Below, piece after piece: positions 60,614-64,000 of a stretch of DNA of 64,000 bases; the stretch's first letter is position 1, and each line of letters starts with the position of its first letter. Location: positions 1,687,828 to 1,751,827 of the forward strand of contig OX387195.1 in assembly GCA_947561395.2 (NCBI GenBank), read 5' to 3'. Both the position numbers and the translations under genes were made by a program. The notes under the pieces are model-generated. The model did no database searches, had not been told where the DNA came from, and worked only from the letters and a program-made list of their open reading frames with translations. The stretch is from Buxus sempervirens (taxonomy: Eukaryota > Streptophyta > Magnoliopsida > Buxales > Buxaceae).

Positions 60614-61602
60614 ATGCCATGACCGAGTTACTATTGTTCTCATATTATTTCATCTTGTATTATTCCAGCACCAAGGAACATTGATGGCTAATGCCCATAG
60701 CTACGAGGAATCGGCATGGATGCCCTACGTCAAGGGAAATCGACGTATGGATGCCTAACACTAAAGGGAATCGGTGTTGGATGCCTAGCCCACTAAGAAG
60801 AATCGATGCAGTTCGATGTGTTCATGTGTAATATGTATTAAACTACCTAAATAACAAATTGATAAGACTTGATGCGTGATTATTTATTTATTGTTTGACT
60901 TGTACGCATAAACGCGGAACTACACCACTTTTATTATATTGAATTGACGACGATTTAACTATTATTTCAACTACCCGTATGTCATGGTTTATTCCAAATG
61001 ATATTAGCATGAACTGCGTTTTCTCGAGCATACATGTGTTGCTTAATGAGACATTCGTCTCATAAGTTGTTTATTGGTTTTGTTTCCAGAGTCGTTGACT
61101 TCTGGTGCGAAGGACCGAATTGGGAATAGAGGAAAGGAGAAAGCACCAGGGTACAGAGAGGATGATTTTTACTGTCCTACCTAGAGTTTCATTTTCTTGT
61201 ATATGTTGGTTGTATATTTTGGATTGTAGACCCTTATAACTGAGATGAGTGATTAGATACCTATATTTTTGTAATAGCCTAGTTTTTTTATTTAACCATG
61301 GAGTCTATCACAGGACTTGTTCATCTATATACACACTTTGATATGCACATGTATTAGCTGTCCTATCGCTTTCACTTGTTTAAGAAAAGTTTTAAATTTC
61401 CCATGTTTTTATTAGGTCGAAAGGCCTACCCATAATGACCGAGGACAAGTCAGTGCCTTGGATGGGCAGACCTGGTTCCGGGTCATTACAATTTTTGGTG
61501 TCAGAGACTGCCCCAACAGGAAGTGTGGGGGTTCGGCCCAACGCGAGGACGAATTATACATGGAAGGGAGTATATGACATCTTGACTGTCTAAGTGGGCG
61601 GC

Positions 61603-61928
61603 TGTGATGTGAGCGGGGTGAGAGACTTGGGCGAGCTACCACGGTGGCTAGCTACTAGGCAAGGATGTGCATATGGTTGGGATCCCAAATCGCTCGGGGA
61701 TGCTATAAGTAGTCTTGTGATCCCTTACAAAGTAAGAGGCCTTTTAAGGCATAACACGGGACTAAATCTCATTGGAACCCTCAAGTTAAGTGTGCTCGAG
61801 TGAGAGCAGTGCTAGGATGGGTGACCACTGAGAAGTTTTCTCATGTTATCCCTTAAGAATAAATCCATGAAGGCCCATTGGGCCCAGAGCGGATAATATC
61901 TTGCTGGGTATGAGTCTGAGACGTTACA
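61603..61928 (+). other. Cassandra-like sequence with a 5S rRNA-derived domain
   Basis: 61750-61855 resembles the 3' two thirds of plant 5S rRNA, including AAGTTAAGTGTGCTCGAGTG and GCTAGGATGGGTGACCACTG (part of the internal promoter). It is followed by CCATTGGGCCCAGAGCGGAT and ends GACGTTACA. Cassandra TRIM elements carry 5S sequence in their LTRs in this way. Borders are uncertain and no TSD was found. Not a functional 5S gene: the 5' third is poor. Confidence 0.6.
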
Positions 61929-62551
61929 ATGTGAGGGGGATTTATAGGGGTACGTTGATCTAGATTCAAATGGGAAGAAGAAAAACAACATTATACCCAA
62001 ATAAAGAGTCCATAGCTTACTCCCTCAAGCCATGGTTAGCTCCATGCAAATGGTGCCATGAAAACCTCCTTCAAGAACTTAAGTCATACATTGGGTGAGA
62101 CAAATGAAGGACCCTATCTCTCTCACTTGTTCATCAACCTCCCCTTACCATAGGAACCTTCTCTTAAAGAGAAGAAGATCATAAAAGCTCAAAGAATAGA
62201 GGGGAGGAGGGAAGGGAGCATGAAAAGAAAACATGCTTGTAATATCATAAAATTTACATATATTAAATAAGTTTTGTTGAGGAAGCTTACCTTGAAGGAG
62301 TGAGCTCACTTGAAGGTGTGGAAAGCTTCCAAAAGATTCCAACAGCAACTTGGTCCCCTTCTTCTTCCTCGAAGTAACTCCTTAGTGTTCTTCTTGGATA
62401 ATGGTGAAGAGAAAAGAGGATTTGAAGGAGTTGGAAGGAGGTAAGAGGGTTTAGAGAGTGAAGGAGAAAGGTGAGAGAGTGTTCTAGTTTGTGGGAGAGA
62501 GAGTAGTGATGAGATAAGAGACTAAACCTCTTGAAATGAGCTAAAAATCAG

Positions 62552-62559
62552 CTTTTATA
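62552..62559 (-). promoter_or_regulatory. TATA box of the 54518-63307 LTR
   Basis: TATAAAAG on the minus strand, preceded by the ACCGAAATT-type palindromes (62575-62815) and followed by a C/T-rich leader. Confidence 0.55.
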
Positions 62560-62574
62560 CCCAAACAAATTAAT

Positions 62575-62815
62575 GTAACCGGAATCTTAGTCCAGTTACC
62601 TTCTTTTACATTTATAACCGAAATATAATTTCGATTATGCATTAGTTTCTTCAAATTCCAGTTACCTTAATGTCAAATCAGCCAAATCTTGTCAGAGATT
62701 GCCAATGATTAGTCTGACACAAAAAGCTGCACAAAATATTTAAGAACTGAAATTAAATTCCGATTATACATAAAAAAGCTTACAACTGAAATTTAATTTC
62801 GGTTATAATCAGGTC
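62575..62815. repeat. Palindromes upstream of the TATA box (ACCGAAATT type)
   Basis: TAACCGAAAT-ATAATTTCGATTA near 62614, AACTGAAATT-AAATTCCGATTA near 62747 and AACTGAAATT-TAATTTCGGTTA near 62783, plus two weaker copies. Confidence 0.8.
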
Positions 62816-63307
62816 TTTACAAATTTGAGTTTTCTCTCTCCTATTTGTCTGAGCTGATGGATTTGATTTGCCATGATTTCTATTAATGAGAAAATCCGAA
62901 TTTTGATTTAATTAATTAATCAAATTAAGATATTTTAAGAAATAACATTATTTTAATCAAAGATATATTTTTTTTTGTGTTTAGTCTTACTCCTATTTTG
63001 TCCTTTTATACTTTAATTTGACACTTGGCAAATATGGCTTGCACATTTGCCACGTGGACAGAATTTTTGCATTTATTTACAGTTTTGCCCTTAGGGTTGT
63101 TCTGCTCATATCTTTTTCATCTGAACTTCGATTCTGGCAAACTCAGTTGCACTGGAACCGTGTCGAGATTTCCTATCCATTGGGACAAAGTATGATAGTC
63201 AATTTAATCTTGATTAGAAATTCGATTTCTACTCGTTAGGGTCTGACCTGTATTTTAGGGTTTTTATTTCTAGCATTTAGAGGGGGTGCAAAAATGAAGT
63301 GCTTACA

Positions 63308-63761
63308 ATAGGCACACAAGAGAGGATAGCATGCACACCCAAAAGACCAAAGTTGGCAATAGTCAAGTTTCTTGAGAAAGAGTTTTTGATAGGGTGATTC
63401 TTGATTGAGAACTAGTATAGGAAAACAATTGATAAGAAATATTGCTGTGGAAAAAGCATCAACCCAAAAATTGGATGGTAAATGTGATTGTGCTAATAAT
63501 GAAAGGCCAATTTCTTTCTGCCAAACCATTTTGTGGTGATGTATAAGGGCAAGAGAGATGATGGTGAATACCATTGTTTTGAAGAAAGTTTAAATTGATG
63601 TGACACATATTCACCCCCATTGTCAGATTGAAATTGCTATTTTCAACTAGCAATTTAAATTTGACAAAACAAGAGAAAACCTCAGATTTATGTTGAATAG
63701 GATAAAGCCATGTAAAGCGCAAAAAATCATCAATGAATAAAACATAGAAATTGTAACCACC
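63308..63761 (-). pseudogene. pol: Copia integrase core fragment
   Basis: FYVLFIDDFLRFTWLYPI, HHHLSCPYTSPQNGLAER (PQNGLAERN holds the catalytic Glu) and SFGCACYPLL. Two frames are needed, so at least one shift. Joins 54517 after removal of the solo LTR. Confidence 0.85.
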
Positions 63762-64000
63762 TGTAAACACCCCAAATTGCACGGTAAAAATGATGAATAA
63801 TTGACAAAAATCATTCTTTCCCTTAAAACCAGCACAAACTTTGAGAAATATGCATTTCTTCTTGTATCCGACAACTCAGGTCGAATACAAGCTTATCTCC
63901 TTATATCCGACAACTTATGTCGGATACAAGTAGGCATTAATGTATCTGACGACATATGTTGGATACATATAGGTGCTCTTGTATCCGACCTGATATGTCG
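63762..64000 (+). mobile_element. Start of another LTR of the TGTAGACACC family
   Basis: TGTAAACACCCCAAATTGCAC at 63762 interrupts the copia integrase. Palindrome units start at 63864, 63903, 63942 and 63981 (39-bp period) with TATCCGAC/GTCGGATA arms. The element continues beyond the window; a TSD (possibly CCACC at 63757-63761) cannot be checked. Confidence 0.85.

Larger units (their letters stand above)
56443..61490 (+). mobile_element. Chromovirus-like LTR with PPT before it and primer site after it
   Basis: AATTTCGAGGACAAAATCT (56443-56461) and GGAAGGTGGAA resemble the pol end and PPT of Tekay/Del-type chromoviruses; the LTR starts TGTGAGATCGCAG at 56471 and ends GGGTCATTACA at 61490. 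TGGTGTCAGAGACT (61496-61509) looks like a Met-tRNA primer site. The nested solo LTR 58192-60613 removed, the LTR is about 2.6 kb. No pol frame. 57890-58150 and 60614-60800 carry short GAAGGGCATTGGCCC and GGAATCGG repeats. Confidence 0.6.
54518..63307 (-). mobile_element. Solo LTR (TGTAAGCACTT type) containing further insertions
   Basis: TSD ATAGG (54513-54517 and 63308-63312). Minus-strand start TGTAAGCACTTCATTTTTGC at 63307. TATAAAAG is at 62559-62552, with ACCGAAATT/AATTTCGGT palindromes just upstream (62575-62815). The same palindrome type occurs again at 55672-55775 in the far part. The middle is filled by chromovirus-like (about 56400-61500), 5S-like and solo-LTR sequence; exact inner borders could not be fixed. 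Confidence 0.8.
49209..63761 (-). mobile_element. Ty1/copia element in four pieces
   Basis: Minus-strand order: integrase core 63761-63308, [solo LTR 63307-54518], integrase end and linker 54517-53798, [solo LTR 53792-50698], RT and RNase H 50697-49357, PPT near 49222-49210 (TTGCAGGGGCA on the minus strand). The protein reading passes across each junction without losing residues once one TSD copy is removed. The 5' end is beyond 63762, where another LTR inserted. Confidence 0.88.

Noticed and set aside
61412..61642. Minus-strand frame near the chromovirus LTR end
   Set aside because: Antisense to LTR and primer-site sequence; no family signature.
61750..61855. Functional 5S rRNA gene
   Set aside because: The 5' third is poorly matched, there is no tandem array, and flanks are transposon-like.
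61575..61928. Full Cassandra element with two LTRs from the chromovirus-like LTR end to 61928
   Set aside because: The upstream LTR (ending 61490) has no 5S domain and does not resemble the downstream one apart from its last bases.

Overview
The window is plant nuclear heterochromatin, most likely from a eudicot; the species cannot be named from the sequence. Evidence: Ty3/gypsy elements of the Tat/Ogre type with kilobase LTRs and a tRNA-Arg-like primer site, Ty1/copia and L1-type LINE remnants, MULE and PIF/Harbinger-like DNA elements, and plant-only domains (plant mobile domain, DUF7745-like, PGG). No ordinary host locus is visible. Almost every base belongs to a transposable element, most of them nested and dateable from 5-bp target duplications (TSDs).

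Left half (1-37572). A non-autonomous plus-strand gag-only element (gag end at 3-335, tandem hairpin repeats at 31688-34135, PPT at 35099, 3' LTR at 35112-37572) was split by a giant minus-strand Tat/Ogre-like element at 980-30443 (TSD ATTTT). The giant has LTRs of about 2.3 kb, PBS, gag, a decayed pol, and two genes on the opposite strand between pol and the 3' LTR: a well-preserved multi-exon plant-mobile-domain gene (5369-8143) and a broken DUF7745-like gene (8513-10362). Two solo LTRs of another family later landed in it (10784-13622, TSD CTTGG; 26417-29540, TSD AAACC). Without them the giant is about 23.5 kb.

Middle (37573-49200). A LINE on the minus strand is cut by the 3' LTR just described. 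Then come a PIF/Harbinger-like non-autonomous element (42955-44722), a MULE-type element carrying a PGG-domain gene (45115-47076, with a MITE nested in one arm), and a copia LTR with primer site (47554-48712).

Right (49209-64000). One minus-strand copia element is broken into four pieces by a solo LTR (50698-53792, TSD CCAAC), by a solo LTR at 54518-63307 (TSD ATAGG) that itself holds chromovirus-like, 5S-derived and another solo-LTR sequence (58192-60613, TSD ATGCC), and by an LTR starting at 63762.

Most interesting signal: the giant element carries arrays of 25-bp inverted repeats at an exact 39-bp period in both LTRs, immediately upstream of TATA-like boxes of both antisense genes, and in its 5' leader. 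Two related LTRs keep the 39-bp period while both arms have changed together (CCGGT/ACCGG to CCGAC/GTCGG). Unrelated LTR families here have the same layout with different palindromes. This looks like a rapidly evolving, element-specific cis-regulatory or RNA-hairpin system, possibly linked to the element's own mobile-domain genes; that link is inference.
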